64,000 bases of DNA from Metellina segmentata (lineage: Eukaryota; Arthropoda; Arachnida; Araneae; Tetragnathidae), in assembly GCA_947359465.1 (NCBI GenBank), contig OX375877.1, positions 68,922,698-68,986,697 on the forward strand. Direction: 5' to 3'. The position numbers and the translations under genes are program-made. The first letter of the stretch is position 1; each line of letters begins with the position of its first letter. Below the pieces are notes generated by a model. It saw only the letters and a program-made list of their open reading frames with translations. It made no database searches and had not been told where the DNA came from. This document shows, one piece after another, positions 31,680 through 44,241 of the stretch.

Positions 31680-32534
31680 GCGATTTTCCAAACCCTCACA
31701 GATACTGCACCGCCAGGTGACAGGCCGGTCGCGCTGGATGACGATTTGTTGCTGAACCAATTAAATTGACCGGTTATCGGGTTGCACTATGACAACTTGG
31801 CGCTGAAGAAATCTCGCCGCACATTCTGTTCACATTATGTCGTCACACATATTGTTGTTAGTGTTATCTTGATTGTGTTACACGTGTGGAGCGCATAATG
31901 GAAATAGAATTAATATTAAAAGAAATCCCAAAAGATTTCAACGTAGTTTTACATATGGAAAATTTCATTATTCTTCGAAGTTCCTTGGCAAATGAAAATG
32001 ACGCTCTAAGGTTTTTGGAGGAATTTTCGAAGATAACGGATACTCTCTCTCTCATTGGATTACAAAAGATAAATCCCAATTTAAATATATTAGCATTTAA
32101 AGTTACTGCTTATTTAAAGATCCCATCGACTTATTAAAGAAAATCTAAAAACGATCACACCGTAATATTAATTATTTAATGAGAACTAATCATATAATTA
32201 ATTAATCCCAAATAATGATTAATTAATTAAGATAATCCATTGGATTAATCAATTTGAGCAGATATTACAGATAATTACTACTTTGCATTTAATGTTCATT
32301 GTTTTGTTAAACTAAGTTTCTAAAAAAAACCTGGTTTAAACCAATAAAACCCCCGTTTAAAAAAAAATCAAATCGTCCTAACTGTTATCCATTGAAACTT
32401 CTTGCTAAAAGCGAGACGACGGAGCGGTAAGTCGCCAAGAAGTTGGATCAACCTTCCCACAATTCCTTAACGCTCCTCCCAGCGACCGGCCTGTCACCTG
32501 GCGGTGCAGTATCTGTGAGGGTTTGGAAAATCGC
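31680..32534. mobile_element. Unclassified TIR element of 855 bp with a small ORF
   Basis: Inverted arms of about 55 bp (31680-31737 and 32476-32534, GCGATTTTCCAAACCC outward, including ACAGGCCGGTCGC) that match almost perfectly. Target duplication not clear. The interior has AT-rich palindromic sequence and an 83-codon ORF. Confidence 0.75.
31886..32137 (+). CDS. 83-codon ORF inside the TIR element, unrecognised
   Basis: Starts MERIMEIELILKEIPKDF, ends in TAA, with an inner stretch LRFLEEFSKITDTLS. This vaguely recalls the N-terminal segment of some Mutator-like transposon proteins (LEEF...T.T), but similarity is too weak to claim. It sits between the inverted arms and is probably a leftover of the parent transposase. 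Confidence 0.35.
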   Translation: MERIMEIELILKEIPKDFNVVLHMENFIILRSSLANENDALRFLEEFSKITDTLSLIGLQKINPNLNILAFKVTAYLKIPSTY

Positions 32535-32539
32535 TAACG

Positions 32540-33395
32540 GGGCACTGATATTTTTTCTCCGATTTTTCATTCCAGTGAAAAAATGATTAGTTTCCTAACA
32601 TCGAAAGAAACTCTTTATCGTTATCGGGTCAGTACTTCCTGTTTCCGTTTCGAAGGAAGTGTTCTGTTATCTCCACTTAACGTTGTGAGCAGTCCGGACT
32701 CGGTGAAAAAATACATCTAAGTGTTAAACGTTATGAAGACATTCTTTAAGACCACAGCCAAGCTCGACGCATTACACAATGCGTTCTGAGATCTCAGTAT
32801 TCCAGTAATCCTTACCAAGCAAATTGCGTACGAGGGGAAAGAGTATAATTAAGGCGCATAGCTCATACATACAACCACAGACGTGAAATATAAGTAGATT
32901 GAGAATCGAAAAGCTTTAAAATGTGGGACCAACATATCCCTAGTAGTCACGTGATTGCTCCACGAAAATTCAGTTTGGTTGTGAGATTTGGTTTTTTATC
33001 GCCCCCCTGGCGACATAATAATTTCTTGTGAAAAGTTAACGATGTGAATGTGGATACTACTGAATTTTTCTTGGATTTGAAATGCGTTTCAACATCGTTA
33101 GCGATGCGAATGTGCATACTACTGAGTATTTATTGAATTTGCTACTGTTTAATGTTCTTAGCCAGTTCAGTTGTTATATACTTAGCTAAAGTTCTCGTTC
33201 GGATCAAGTTTAACTAGCATGTATTAGAAAAAACCTTTCGCGCAAGTTCTGGAGCATAAAGGGAAGATTGAGGAAGGGTAGAGGTGATAAGACTATTGCT
33301 GGAGATGACGTTATTTTTTAAAGATGGCGGCCGTTTGATTAGGAGTTGGGGATGAGTGCTGATAAGGAACTGGGAATGAACAAGATGACGTCAGT
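32540..33395. other. Intergenic, nothing recognised
   Basis: No gene features. A short imperfect direct repeat (GCGAATGTGCATACTACTGA type, about 33040 and 33108) is the only structure seen. Confidence 0.4.
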
Positions 33396-33399
33396 TTGT

Positions 33400-33545
33400 T
33401 GACAGTTTACCATGGTTGTGAATGCATAGTTGCGCTGTCTGGTGGTAGGAGGATCAAACATATTTTTAATTGAAAAGAAATTTCGCGGATTCGAACTCGC
33501 GACCATGCGATCTGGAGTGTGCTATCCACTAGGCTGTAAAAGACT
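33400..33545 (-). mobile_element. tRNA-like SINE head on the minus strand
   Basis: Reads CCTAGTGGATAGCAC (A box) and GCGAGTTCGAATCC (B box) on the minus strand at about 33480-33540. Stems do not pair as in a real tRNA. Body unclear. Confidence 0.45.
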
Positions 33546-34039
33546 TAGTTAAGGGTAGTGAATTAATGTAGTGTTCGTTTAGTCTCTGTTTTGGACGAAC
33601 TTTTTTTTCGCTAGGAATGCATTGAAAATTGTTTGAATTTTGTTTGGGAGGGATTTAATACTTTTACAAAATAACTGGTAGCGCCATCTAGTGATGGGAT
33701 AAATATTCAAACGTACTTTGGCGAAAATACTATAATATAAGAGATCTATGGGTTTTCTTAAATAATAGGCTAAAGGTTCTTTGTCAGAGAGGTTTGATCA
33801 AATGCAGAAGCATACATTAAATTTCTCTTTGACGTTTATAGCCTTCAGCAATGGAATGAAATGAACTAAGAGTACTGTTTAAATCTGCAGACAGTTTTGA
33901 CTGACAAAACCGGAATGTAATCTAGATGGAAATGAGCTTCTGGATGAGATCTTACTTTTAGGACCAATGCAGCCACAAAAGAGCTGCCCCGAAAAGACTT
34001 CATGTGTCACCTAACCTACTAATTCTTTCATAGATACGT

Positions 34040-34250
34040 TTTTCAATGCTTTTGTGAGTTTAAGAATCTTATTTACCATTCCTGTGTCAGTTGCTAGTGG
34101 GGAGAGGAGTTTTTCCGAATTGAAGCTATTTCAAAAACCACCCGAGGTCGATCATTTCCCATGAGAGGCCTTGGCTATAGAAAATGAACTGTTCAATTCC
34201 ATCGATAGACACAATCTTAAGAGATTTTGCAAAGCATAAGGTCAGAAGAA
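34040..34250 (+). pseudogene. hAT transposase C-terminal fragment, decayed
   Basis: RILFTIPVSVASGERSFSEL, then after a shift an ALAIENELFNSIDRHNL stretch, matching the hAT dimerisation domain also seen at 21982-22266. A stop and shift interrupt it. No ends paired. Confidence 0.7.
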
Positions 34251-34259
34251 TACACTTTT

Positions 34260-35430
34260 GATGTTTCTATTTTTGTAGTTTTTCTTCTTCAGTTTTGAAC
34301 AAGTGTTTCATAAATCATACGACGATACGAATATTTTTCAGCGTATTTTATTTTCACTAATAAACAAATGATTTAATTTTCAATTGCTGAAATACTAAAT
34401 ACATATTGTACGCATGCTATAATGTAAATGTAATGTTGAATTTACTGTATTAAATGATTTCGAAATAAAGACGTAACATTTACTTTTTCTGTAAACCAAT
34501 TACCATGGCATAACTATTTTTAAGTACAACGGAGATGCGTTAATATCACAAAATCCATTAGCTTATGATGGCCAAGCAGAATAAAACCCTGCAATATAAA
34601 ATACGCATTATACGCAATGAAATAAATTTATTTCGAAGTTGGGTGTTCGAAGGGGGAGGAAAACAATACAGCGAATCTTTGAAATAAGGGGCCGCCAAAT
34701 CATCATCTCGTATCTGCTGCAATAAATTTTTCTGGGACCGGCCTTAGAAACACTTGGCCAACTTTCTGGTCCTACTAGCTTTCTATTTAAGCCAAAATGT
34801 TGGTCAGCGGTCTGCTTCATCGGGAACGCTGCGCATCAGTAGAGTGAAATCATCAAATAGAGCAGCTAAGGCCATCTTGACACTAGGTGAAACAAATTTC
34901 CCAATAAAAGTCCTGAAAATTTCGAAAAGTTCATAGAGTCCAATCTCTTTAAGAAACTTTGAAAATTTTCAAATAATACAACTATTAGTTCATTTCTTTC
35001 ATTTAATAGTACAAAATCCACAGTTCGCGCACTAAAACATCTATAACTCTCAGCAATAAAACGTGTTCTTTGTCCCCCTCATTCGGGGTTAAACTCGCAG
35101 CAATATTGATATCACCGAAAGGTAGCAGAAGACAGAAAGGTCGAAGGAAATCGACGCTCAACTTCGAAATTCGTTCATAATCGCATCTGAAGAGAAGAGT
35201 GCGCCTTTTATATCTTCCCTGCGCAGTGCCTTTCCATACGAAACAACAAAATTGCCCCCCTCCTCGACGTTACACAAAAATAATCGTACTTTCGAGATAG
35301 ATTGAGAATTTAACGATAGATGGCAGCACGATTAAACTGCTGAAAAACTCATTTATATTTGTTGTACTGTTCACGTTTCCACTCTTTTTGTTTGAAAATA
35401 CTTGTTGACATTGGTTTCTTTTGTTTGACG
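34260..35430. other. Intergenic, nothing recognised
   Basis: AT-rich. Two overlapping frames of 60-70 codons at 34608-34936 on opposite strands have no family features. Confidence 0.4.
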
Positions 35431-35439
35431 ATTTTTCAC

Positions 35440-35610
35440 GTTGGGTTGGCGTGGAAGTTTGGAGAGTGGGGTGCCAGCTCAGGTGTTGCTTCGTCATCTG
35501 ACCGTGGTTCAAAATTACGAGGTGTTATCCTCGGATCTTTCCCTTAAGGGACTGATCCCAGATCGTCGTCAATAGCCCGTTGTGTTGTTCTAGTACGACG
35601 TTAACAAAAA
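35440..35610 (+). mobile_element. SINE family 1 copy
   Basis: GTGGAAGTTTGGAGAGTGGG, CAGCTCAGGTGTTGCTTCGTC and the GTACGACGTTAAC end, in the opposite orientation to the copy just downstream at about 35770-36010. The pair forms a loose inverted repeat. Confidence 0.65.
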
Positions 35611-35769
35611 ATTACCAATTACCAATTTTGACGATTTTAGAAATAAACATCCCTTTGGAATTGATCTCGGACCAATGTCAAAAACCTTCTCCAGTGCGAC
35701 GTTAATTAAACTACCTTCAAAATGCGCATGCACTTTCAGTTTCGGTCTGGTAATAGTAATGGTAATTTT

Positions 35770-36010
35770 TAGTTAACGTCCTACTTGAGCAACACAACGG
35801 GTTATTGACGACGGTCCGGGATCAGTCCTTTAAGGGAAAGATACGAGGACAACACCTCGGAATTTTGAACCACTGTCAGATGACGAAGCAACACCTGAGC
35901 AGGCATCCCACTCTCCAAGCTTCCACACCACGCCAATGTGAAGGCATTAGAGACCACGAGATTTTACGTGCACCAGCCTTCATTGTACACGACTGTCTTT
36001 GGTTGGATTC
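35770..36010 (-). mobile_element. SINE family 1 copy
   Basis: Starts at TTAACGTCCTACTTGAGC, runs through GGTCCGGGATCAGTCC and CTGTCAGATGACGAAG, and ends near GATTCGAACTCC (B-box complement). Nearly full length. Confidence 0.65.
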
Positions 36011-36219
36011 GAACTCCTAACATTGTTGTTGCTCATCCGTCACTCTTACAACCGGTACTTTATTTAATGAACCAATATTGTAGTTTCGGAGAACATTTTT
36101 ATTTTCAATGGATAATGCACAGTTGTTGAAACTCAGTTATAACAGTTGAAATGTTCATTGAAATTGCATTAAAATATTTATCACCTTTGGCATGATTGAA
36201 TTGTATACCGATGTACTAA

Positions 36220-36782
36220 TCTCTACTATTATAAAAGGAAGTGTTTGTTTGTCTCTCTGTTTGTCTGTTTCGCGGTCACAAAATCCTGACGATCTATGGC
36301 ACTTACAGCAATGAGATTTGACACTCAGGTAGTCCGGATTTTTTGCAATTTTCGGATCGCGGCGAATTTTAAAATACAATCTAGAAGAATTTTAAATGAA
36401 TTTTTCATAGTTTTATTCTTCATTGGTTTTTCAAACGCGGAGAACTTTTTCTACTCATGCGACCTTGCAGTCAGGGTTTGGAATCATGCCAAGTTTTTTC
36501 ATCCGCAAAACGCGGAGAAAATTGTTTTTTTCGTTTCCGCTTTGATTTTACGCGATTGATTTCCCAGTCAGACGATAAATCTTTAAACTGAAGTCAAAGT
36601 TATTTTTGTTATCTCCTAGACCGTTAAAGATGGAGTAAAAATTTCTAATATTAAAAATATAATTTTCTTTAAAAAAAATAATTTTTTAATTGAAATCTGC
36701 GGAAAATTTTACACCAGCTTAATACCTTACATCACGGCGTTGCTCGTGGTATTGGTTTGCTGCACAGGCAATGCCGGGCTAG
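36220..36782 (+). mobile_element. Helitron-like repeat
   Basis: 5' end TCTCTACTATTATAAAAGG with A before it, and a 3' end in CTAG at 36782. The base after CTAG is C rather than T, so the 3' boundary is tentative. The interior (CTATGGCACTTACAG, GCGGCGAATTTT, CTCCTAGACCGTTAAAG) recurs at 59840-62340, where a hAT element has split it. No Rep/helicase coding seen. Confidence 0.5.
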
Positions 36783-36829
36783 CCATTGGTGATAATAATT
36801 TAGTTTATTTACACAAACTGACCTTAAGC

Positions 36830-37445
36830 TGTAGATATGACAGATTTAGTTTTATATCGGAAATTACGATCTAAAAAATGCCAAATTTGTATGACCAACT
36901 TTTAATTGCATCGAATTTATTTATTTACAAATTTCAAAAATAATTATACCATAACAAGGAGTACATTCTACGGTTTCCCGTGATGTCTTCAAATTTAAAT
37001 GTGCTACATTCTTGTAGAATAGAAATAAACTATCAATATGACAGTTTTAACGAAAATGTTCCAATTTTTCCTTTTTTTCAAAATAAATATTTTTAGGAAC
37101 CAAACTGAAATTTCTAAAAAAACTCAGCGAAGTGCAAAAATTCGCGTTTAGATGTTCTCTATACAAACTCACGGCTGAATACTGAAAATGTGTGCGCGTT
37201 TTTCTCAATTGGGTTCCAAATTTCGCTTTTTTCGACTTTGACACTTAATGCACCATAAACTACAAATTTGTAACTTTGTAATAGCCGCATCGGGATAAAA
37301 CACCTCCATCTTGTTTCCTGTACATTGTTGAACAAACCATGTTAATTTCGTAATTTTCTGATCCGTACTTTCTTGGGATTCCGTCTTAAGAATCGAGTGA
37401 AAAAAGCGGGTTTTCAATCCAGCGGTGGCGTCGTTGGTAACTTTT
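36830..37445. repeat. Dispersed repeat related to 46940-47760 and 62880-63470
   Basis: Shares TTGCATCGAATTTATTTATT, GGTTTCCCGTGATGT and the cysteine-free GTTTTCAATCC end with the other two segments. Probably an internal part of the Helitron-related family. Short frames inside are chance. Confidence 0.5.
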
Positions 37446-38780
37446 TTTAATGTAGAGAGATTAGTCTAAAATTATACGAGAAATATTCCAATAATTTTTT
37501 TTAGAAACTTGATTGTCAATATTAGATTTAGAGAGCGAGTGAATTTTCCATGTTCTTGGGCCAAAAACTTTTTATGCTCAGATAACAAAGTTTTAAGATC
37601 AGAATATGATAAGGTTACCAGAAACTTTTAGCGGTATCACAAAGTCTTTGGCGTCAGGTGATTAAGAGGGTTGCAATTAAAGTTGTGTTGTAAGAGAAGA
37701 CGTTACAAGCGCCATAGGTACACGCTTATCACTTTAGTAAGATCTTTAAAAATACCAGAACTCTCTCTACGGAGTTTAAAAACGATCAAGAATTAGAAAA
37801 GTTAAAAGTTTTTTTGAATACAGGACTTTCCAAACAAGAATTTGGAAAGGAAATATTTTTAAACATAATGGATTAGAGATCAAATATATGTTATAATAAC
37901 AGAAATTACAAGTCTGCAGTCGTGACGGAGTTGCAAGAGTGGTAATAGACAACTGGATGAGGATGATCCATTGGAGGGGAGTGTAATTCTGGTTCCACAA
38001 AAAAAAGTAGAAAATCTATAAAAAAAATCTTTATTCACAATAACTGGTAACATCATAACTGGCGTGAAGACTGTTGAGGGTCCGGAGCCCTGTACGGTTC
38101 TGGACTTTTCTATTCTAAGGGGCTCATGGGAAAAAAGTGTATAGTTCACAATTAATTCGCCAGAGGGACAAGAACTAAAAGAAAGATTATTGGACAGGGA
38201 ATATAGCAATAAATTTCATTGGTAGAGGTCGTGAGTTAAGCGAAGAGGTAATTTTATCTCACAGGCGATTTGAGAGGAAAAGTGGTCGTGGGAGGTCCAG
38301 TCATACTGGGAGGTCCGGCGGTCAAAGGTGAAAGGGGACGGCAAGATATATGGCCTATTGGACAAAAAAGACAAAAGACTGAAAGAAAGTGGGGTGATTA
38401 AGGGGCTGGTCTCTGGTGAGAATGGTATTAGGGGGTTATTTTTAGGTATCATTTCAAATATATATTTAAATTATTATTTACATTTTTTTTGGCACCGTTC
38501 AGAATAGCTCTTGGTCTGTTTTTGTTACTTGATAGATGATGGTCCTACCTGGGAATTTTCTCTACAGCTGAGTTTTTATTGCATTGGTGGGAGTGCACAA
38601 AAAAAGTTTTACTACTTGTAGCAAAAATATTTTTTTTAGTTCGAAAATTCGTAGTTCACCTTTTATTTTGTTATTTCTATAATATCAAGAGCTGTCCATA
38701 ATAATACGAAGGGAAGAATTCCGGAGTGCTTCGCATTTGTTTATGTGGGTCTTCGGTGCATATCCCACAGACCTGACAAT

Positions 38781-39133
38781 TAGTTTTAAACGGAATCATG
38801 ATCCCAAAAGTATTTAAAATTTAAATACAGTTTTCGATCCTCTTTCAAAGCATGACCTATGACATTATCGATGTTTATAGGGGTAAATATCCATAAAGAA
38901 ATGTGTTATTTACAGTAACCAAAATTATTTTTTTAAATCAGAAAGGAGAGAACTTCACACCGCAATACGAATAATTCACCACAATACGAATAATTCACCG
39001 CAATACGAATAATTCACAACAATACGAATAATTCACCGCACTATGATAATGTCATCGGTCATGCTTTGAAAGGTGATTGAAAACTGTATTTAAATTTGAA
39101 ATACTTTTGGTTTCATGATTCCGTTTAAAACTA
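38781..39133. mobile_element. Foldback element with a tandem repeat in its loop
   Basis: Inverted arms of about 90 bp (38781-38870 and 39044-39133; TAGTTTTAAACGGAATCATG outward) with few mismatches. The loop holds four units of a 19-bp repeat (CAATACGAATAATTCACC type) at about 38960-39036. No ORF. Class unknown. Confidence 0.72.
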
Positions 39134-40487
39134 AAAGTAGATAAGAAAAAATATTGGAAACTAGCGATATTAATCTCACTCGATAAAAAAATTAAGATGG
39201 TTATTGAATGTCTTCTTCTTATCTATCATAGAATCATAAAATTGTAATTTTAAAAATGAATTAAAATATTTGTGGCACGAAAAATAACAACATATAACAA
39301 GTACTTTCCCTACAAGAACAATTTCCAAAATATTTCGTAAGGATTAACAAGAGTTCTATTAGTTCAAAATAGTTTGAAAGCAAAGTATTAAGATTTTTCA
39401 TAATGTATTGAGCCCCTATTTAGACCAAGAGATAGACCACTTTTATCTACCCCAAATTTACCATAAACTTTGTTGTGTGCTTAAGAATACCCATAACCCA
39501 CAGTCTTCAAAAAGGTACTTCTTAAAGGTTCAAAAGGTATAAGGTTGGCGAATGGTGGGGGGCCGAGTAATGACGTCATCAATATGGCTGCCGCGCCAAC
39601 GTGTGACACTTTACTTAAACGAACCTAGCTCCTCAACGAAGCGTTGTAGAGCATTGTACTTTTTTTTAATTACTCGTAATTAAATAACCATTGTGTGTGT
39701 TTTATGTAATAACAATATAGTTCATAAGTGTAATAGTTTTCCTGATATTTAGCCCCAAACGTACATTTTACGAGTTTTTCTGTTTCATAGTGTATGTTTA
39801 AAGCCCAACAACTCTTAAACCGATAAGACAATAAAAAATAGGCAAGATTTAAAATGTTTGCTAAGATTGTAGAGATTTAAAAAATACGATAAACATAGCT
39901 ATGGATGCATTACGAGATAGTAAATGGCAGTTATTGTCTTACTCTTGAAGCCAAGAACTGTTTGACCAGCTCGCAGTGGCGGGGATCTTGAGAGTTAACA
40001 CCTCTCTGATATATTAGTATGGATTTGTAATGTATTATAATCACAAACAAAGACTAAATAACAATCAAATAAAATAAATAATTTTTATGTATATTTCGTC
40101 TATTGTATCGTGCGTATCTTCACAGTAGTACTTATGGACCTTTAAAATATGTTTTGATAATTACTCTAACGTAATATTTATCTGCTAATTAACTAAATCT
40201 AAAATTTACGCTAAATCTTACAATAGATGTCAAATTGAAAAAAAAAATGCTTTTAACAAAAACAATTTAAAATTAGCACTTGCTTTCTTGTTTAAGTAGT
40301 TTTTTTAATATACTGTCCTTATAACTCCTCATCGGAATCTGTGTCACTATCATTGCTTTTTAAAGTAACTTGATCCTGTGCAGAAGTATCGTCATTTTCA
40401 GGCGGAATAATGCTAGTTGGCTTAGGCCCTTCATTTCTACCACTCACCACTCAACGTGATACCACTTAACGTGGTATTTCCTGTTTT

Positions 40488-42184
40488 CTAAGTTCCATCC
40501 ATGACAGGTTGGTCAATGTTTTCCAGAGGGCTACAGAGGTTTGCACGTTTCCACACCCAAGGTACAGCATTGCACCGCTTGACTTTTTGTTCCAAAGCAG
40601 CTTTTGAAGGAGGAAGAGTAGGAGCAACAGGCTTAAGTTTTGTCAACGGTTTACTTGTTAGCAGAAGAGACGTTTTCTTTTTAAAAATTCTGTATCGCAC
40701 TTCTGATACTAAGACGTACGAAGAATGGCCATACATACCACACATAAATGTCTCTACACCAATCAGCAATGATTCATCCACCAAGACCGATTCTCTTAAT
40801 TTTTTCGCCAGATTTTTTTGATGAGCCATGCTTTTTGTGAGAATATTAAAAGGTTTTATTTTACCTTGTCTGGTAAAAGTAGCAGTGTAATCATAACCAG
40901 TCAAGGCGTAAAAGCCTGGCAGGCCGTCAACTATTTCACTTCCTATTTCTTTTGCCATTTCTGAGACGTTAATATATCTTCTAGAGTTGTTTGAAGATAC
41001 ACCACATTCAAACCATAAGTGTGTATTCTTTAAGTTCTTTTGGTGATAGATCATTGACACAAAAATACGAAATTAAATCCGAATCGTTTGTTCGCACCAC
41101 AACATTTTTCTCTTCACCATTTCGAGTCTTGTGTGTAATATACCAAATTATCCTCGAATCTGCTTCATTGTGTTAGCATCCAAGTTCTTTCGCCTCATTT
41201 ACGTTTAAGTTGGTGCCTATACATGAGTACATGTAACAAGTCTGTTCTACAGCAACATATAAATTTTTATTGCCTGACAAGTGACAATATTTGGAAGATC
41301 TCCATTCTTTACATAAAAACTTTGTTAAATATGTCTTGAACGATTCACTTCTTAGTGCCACTGAAGACTTTTTTGGAGTTTTTGTTCAGGTTCAAACATT
41401 TTTATTTCAGTCACTAGTGTTTTAGCATTACATATGTCATGTTCTGTATCCTTGATAGTTGGAGTGCAATAGACGTCAAACACTAAGTGAATTTCTCTGG
41501 CTTCTTCTTTACAGATTAATCCCAGAATGTTGTTGGCAAGAGCTCCATAGTTATCTGAGAATTGAATTGTGTGCAGAATAAACATAGCATCAAAGACTAT
41601 TGTGTCCACAGTTAGTGGAGCAGATACGATATCTTCTTTTTCAAGCTCTTCCAACTTATGCATCAGTTTTGATTTGCATGTTTCATTCAGTGAGTCATCC
41701 ATCTGTCCAAGAGCTAGGGGAACTGGGGTAAGAGGATAGGCCAAAACATCTCTCATATCACACTTCAGAGGCAATATTAGTCTTGCAAAAAGATCACGCG
41801 TGAATTTTACGACATGGAGTTTTTTTTTATCTGATCCTTGGATAGTTTTATAGGCACACACAAAAGCACAGTTCAAAATTTTTTTCTTGGTTTTGGAAGT
41901 TCAACATCTCTTGGATCACTGACATGCAACGTCTTAAAATTTTCAAAGGCCTCTGTGCCTTTGAAGTATGCACTAAGTAGATCTTTACTTACTTTATCGT
42001 CCACAACATGCCTATTGGATATGTTTCTAAAAGGAGTTTCTCTGTCCATTTCTTCAAAAGTATCTGAAAAGCTCTTGAGTGAAGATATTACACACTCAAC
42101 ATCTTTGTTGTCTTTTTCAATCCGACTTTCTTGAAGGTCCTGTTTAGAGACTGGTTTCCTGGATACATCATTGCCTTCTAACAA
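40488..42184 (-). pseudogene. XPG/PIN-like transposon protein, frameshifted
   Basis: Four consecutive frames on the minus strand join with shifts at about 41875, 41355 and 41180 and stops, roughly 560 codons in all. Visible blocks in order: an acidic N-part, TVDTIVFDAMFILHTI, then EAREIHLVFDVY followed by TPTIKDTEHD (the VFD.Y..PS.KD.EH pattern), then ADSRIIWYITHK with VVVRTNDSDLISYF, then GLPGFYALTGYDYTATF with GKIKPF. These echo XPG-N, XPG-I and a Gx2ALTGxD helix-hairpin-like block of nucleases. Broken in several places, so not functional here. Confidence 0.7.
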
Positions 42185-43299
42185 ACTTGTTACTAGTTTG
42201 CTCCGTAATCATCTAGTTTTCACATCCAGCTAGTCCTAGCTGAATCAGAGTTGGCAAACGCTATAATATTAATCATGCATCCATCCATACAAAATTAAAA
42301 TTTGTAAGCAGATTATTACCCTTATCAAGATAAAAATTTCCTACTGCAATATTTTCCTAATGTGTTACAGATACAGAATGTTTCTTTCGATTCGACTAAT
42401 TTCTGTAAAACGTATTAATATTGCCAGTGCAACAATTTTAAATTTTCTTAGATTGCAAAAAAAGTCAAAATATTTATTAGATACAACAGCCACCTCTACT
42501 TTATCTTAAATTTAGAAGTGCAATGTACCAGTGCCCAGTACCACTATTCATCTAAATACACATGAAAAGACATATGCCAATACTATTTTCAAATTTGATA
42601 TAACATTTTCACATCTGATCAGATTTAATCGTCAACTATGTATGGCAAAACAATGCTTAAAAATAGACTATTTAAATGGTAGTATGAAATATATTAAAGT
42701 AAGAAAAGCTTACCTTTTAACCCCAATAAATAATGTAGAACCAATAAACTCAAACTGTTAAAAAGAGAAACATCCAATAGCGAGAAAGTGAAATTGAACT
42801 TGCTGAGAACAGACTCCAGCTATGGTACAAACCAGGACGTATATAAGAGGACAGACGCACTTAAATTAATAGGATAGGTTTGAAAAATCAACGGGATAAT
42901 AGCACCGTATTTGTGAGGATAAATCATTTGAGGTTCCTTGTATATTTTTCGATACTGATAAAGTACAACTTTGTTAGATTAACTTCAATGACTATAATAG
43001 TTTATACTTGGTCTTTAGTACAGCTTTTAGATGGAATTCTCCTTTACAATCTATTTGTTACGAATGAGTAACATCTTTGCACATGTGTGGTTGTAAATTC
43101 ACGCGGCCATTAACACAGTAGGGATCTTTGAACTGGAAAACGAACGATCCTTCCATTTTAGATTGAAATAATTGAGATCATTGGGCAATGCGCGCCCCTA
43201 ATCACTGCTCGGAGGGTTTTAGAGACTTTTCCTCTTAAAATTGTTCTTTCTCTATTCAAACATTTATATAGATAGCATGTGATCTTCCGTATCATTTAT
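42185..43299. other. Interior of the XPG-type transposon, no further gene
   Basis: Upstream side of the decayed protein gene. AT-rich; the short plus-strand frames at 42531 and 42880 have no family features. Probably the 5' non-coding part of the element. Confidence 0.4.
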
Positions 43300-44241
43300 A
43301 CATACTACAATAAGATTTAGCATTAGTTAATTAGCTGGTAAATATTACAATAGAGTAATTATTAAAACATATTTTTTAATCCATAGGTACTACTATGAAG
43401 ACACTTACAATACAACAGACACAATATACATAAACATTTGTTATTTAGTCTTTGTTTGTGATTATAATACATTACAACTCCATACTAATATATCAGAGAG
43501 GTGTTAACACTCAAGATCCCCGCCACAGCGAGCTGGTCAAACAGTTCTTGGCTTCAAGAGTAAGACAATAACTGCCATTTACTATCTCGTAATGCATCCA
43601 TAGCTATGTTTATCGTATTTTTTAAATCCCTACAATCTTAGCAAACATTTTAAATCTTGCCTATTTTTTATTGTCTTATCGGTTTAAGAGTTGTTGGGCT
43701 TTAAACATTCACTATGAAACAGAAAAACTCGTAAAATGTACGTTTGGGGCTAAATATCAGGAAAACTATTACACTTATGAACTATATTGTTATTACATAA
43801 AACACACACAATGGTTATTTAATTACGAGTAATTAAAAAAAAGTACAATGCTCTACAACGCTTCGTTGAGGAGCTAGGTTCGTTTAAGTAAAGTGTCACA
43901 CGTTGGCGCGGCAGCCATATTGATGACGTCATTACTCGGCCCCCCACCACTCGCCAACCTTAAGAAATACCTTTTTGAAGACTGTGGGTTATGGGTATTC
44001 TTAAGCACACAACAAAGTTTATGGTAAACTCGGGTAAATAAAACGTGTCCTATCTCTTGGTCTAATTGAGTTGTGTCGGTAAAGCAAATATGCATTTCTC
44101 ACAAAGGATGCAAGACAAAAATTTACATAAATTAAAATACATTTACTGAAGACTAAGTTGCATGCTGATGAATATTTAGGACATACCCTTATTACAAAAT
44201 ATAATTTCAGGTATAAGGTGTAACGTAAAATTATGCCGTTT

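Larger units (their letters stand above)
39421..44064 (-). mobile_element. 4.6-kb DNA transposon with ~0.8-kb inverted repeats and an XPG/PIN-like gene (Academ-like?)
   Basis: Arms at about 39421-40225 and 43300-44064 are inverted copies with scattered changes and small indels; outer ends read TAGACCAAGAGATAG. Between them, on the minus strand, lies a decayed protein with XPG-like blocks (40488-42184). No clear target duplication. Long TIRs plus XPG-like nuclease best fit the Academ class, but that name rests on my memory of the family and is not certain. Confidence 0.75.
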
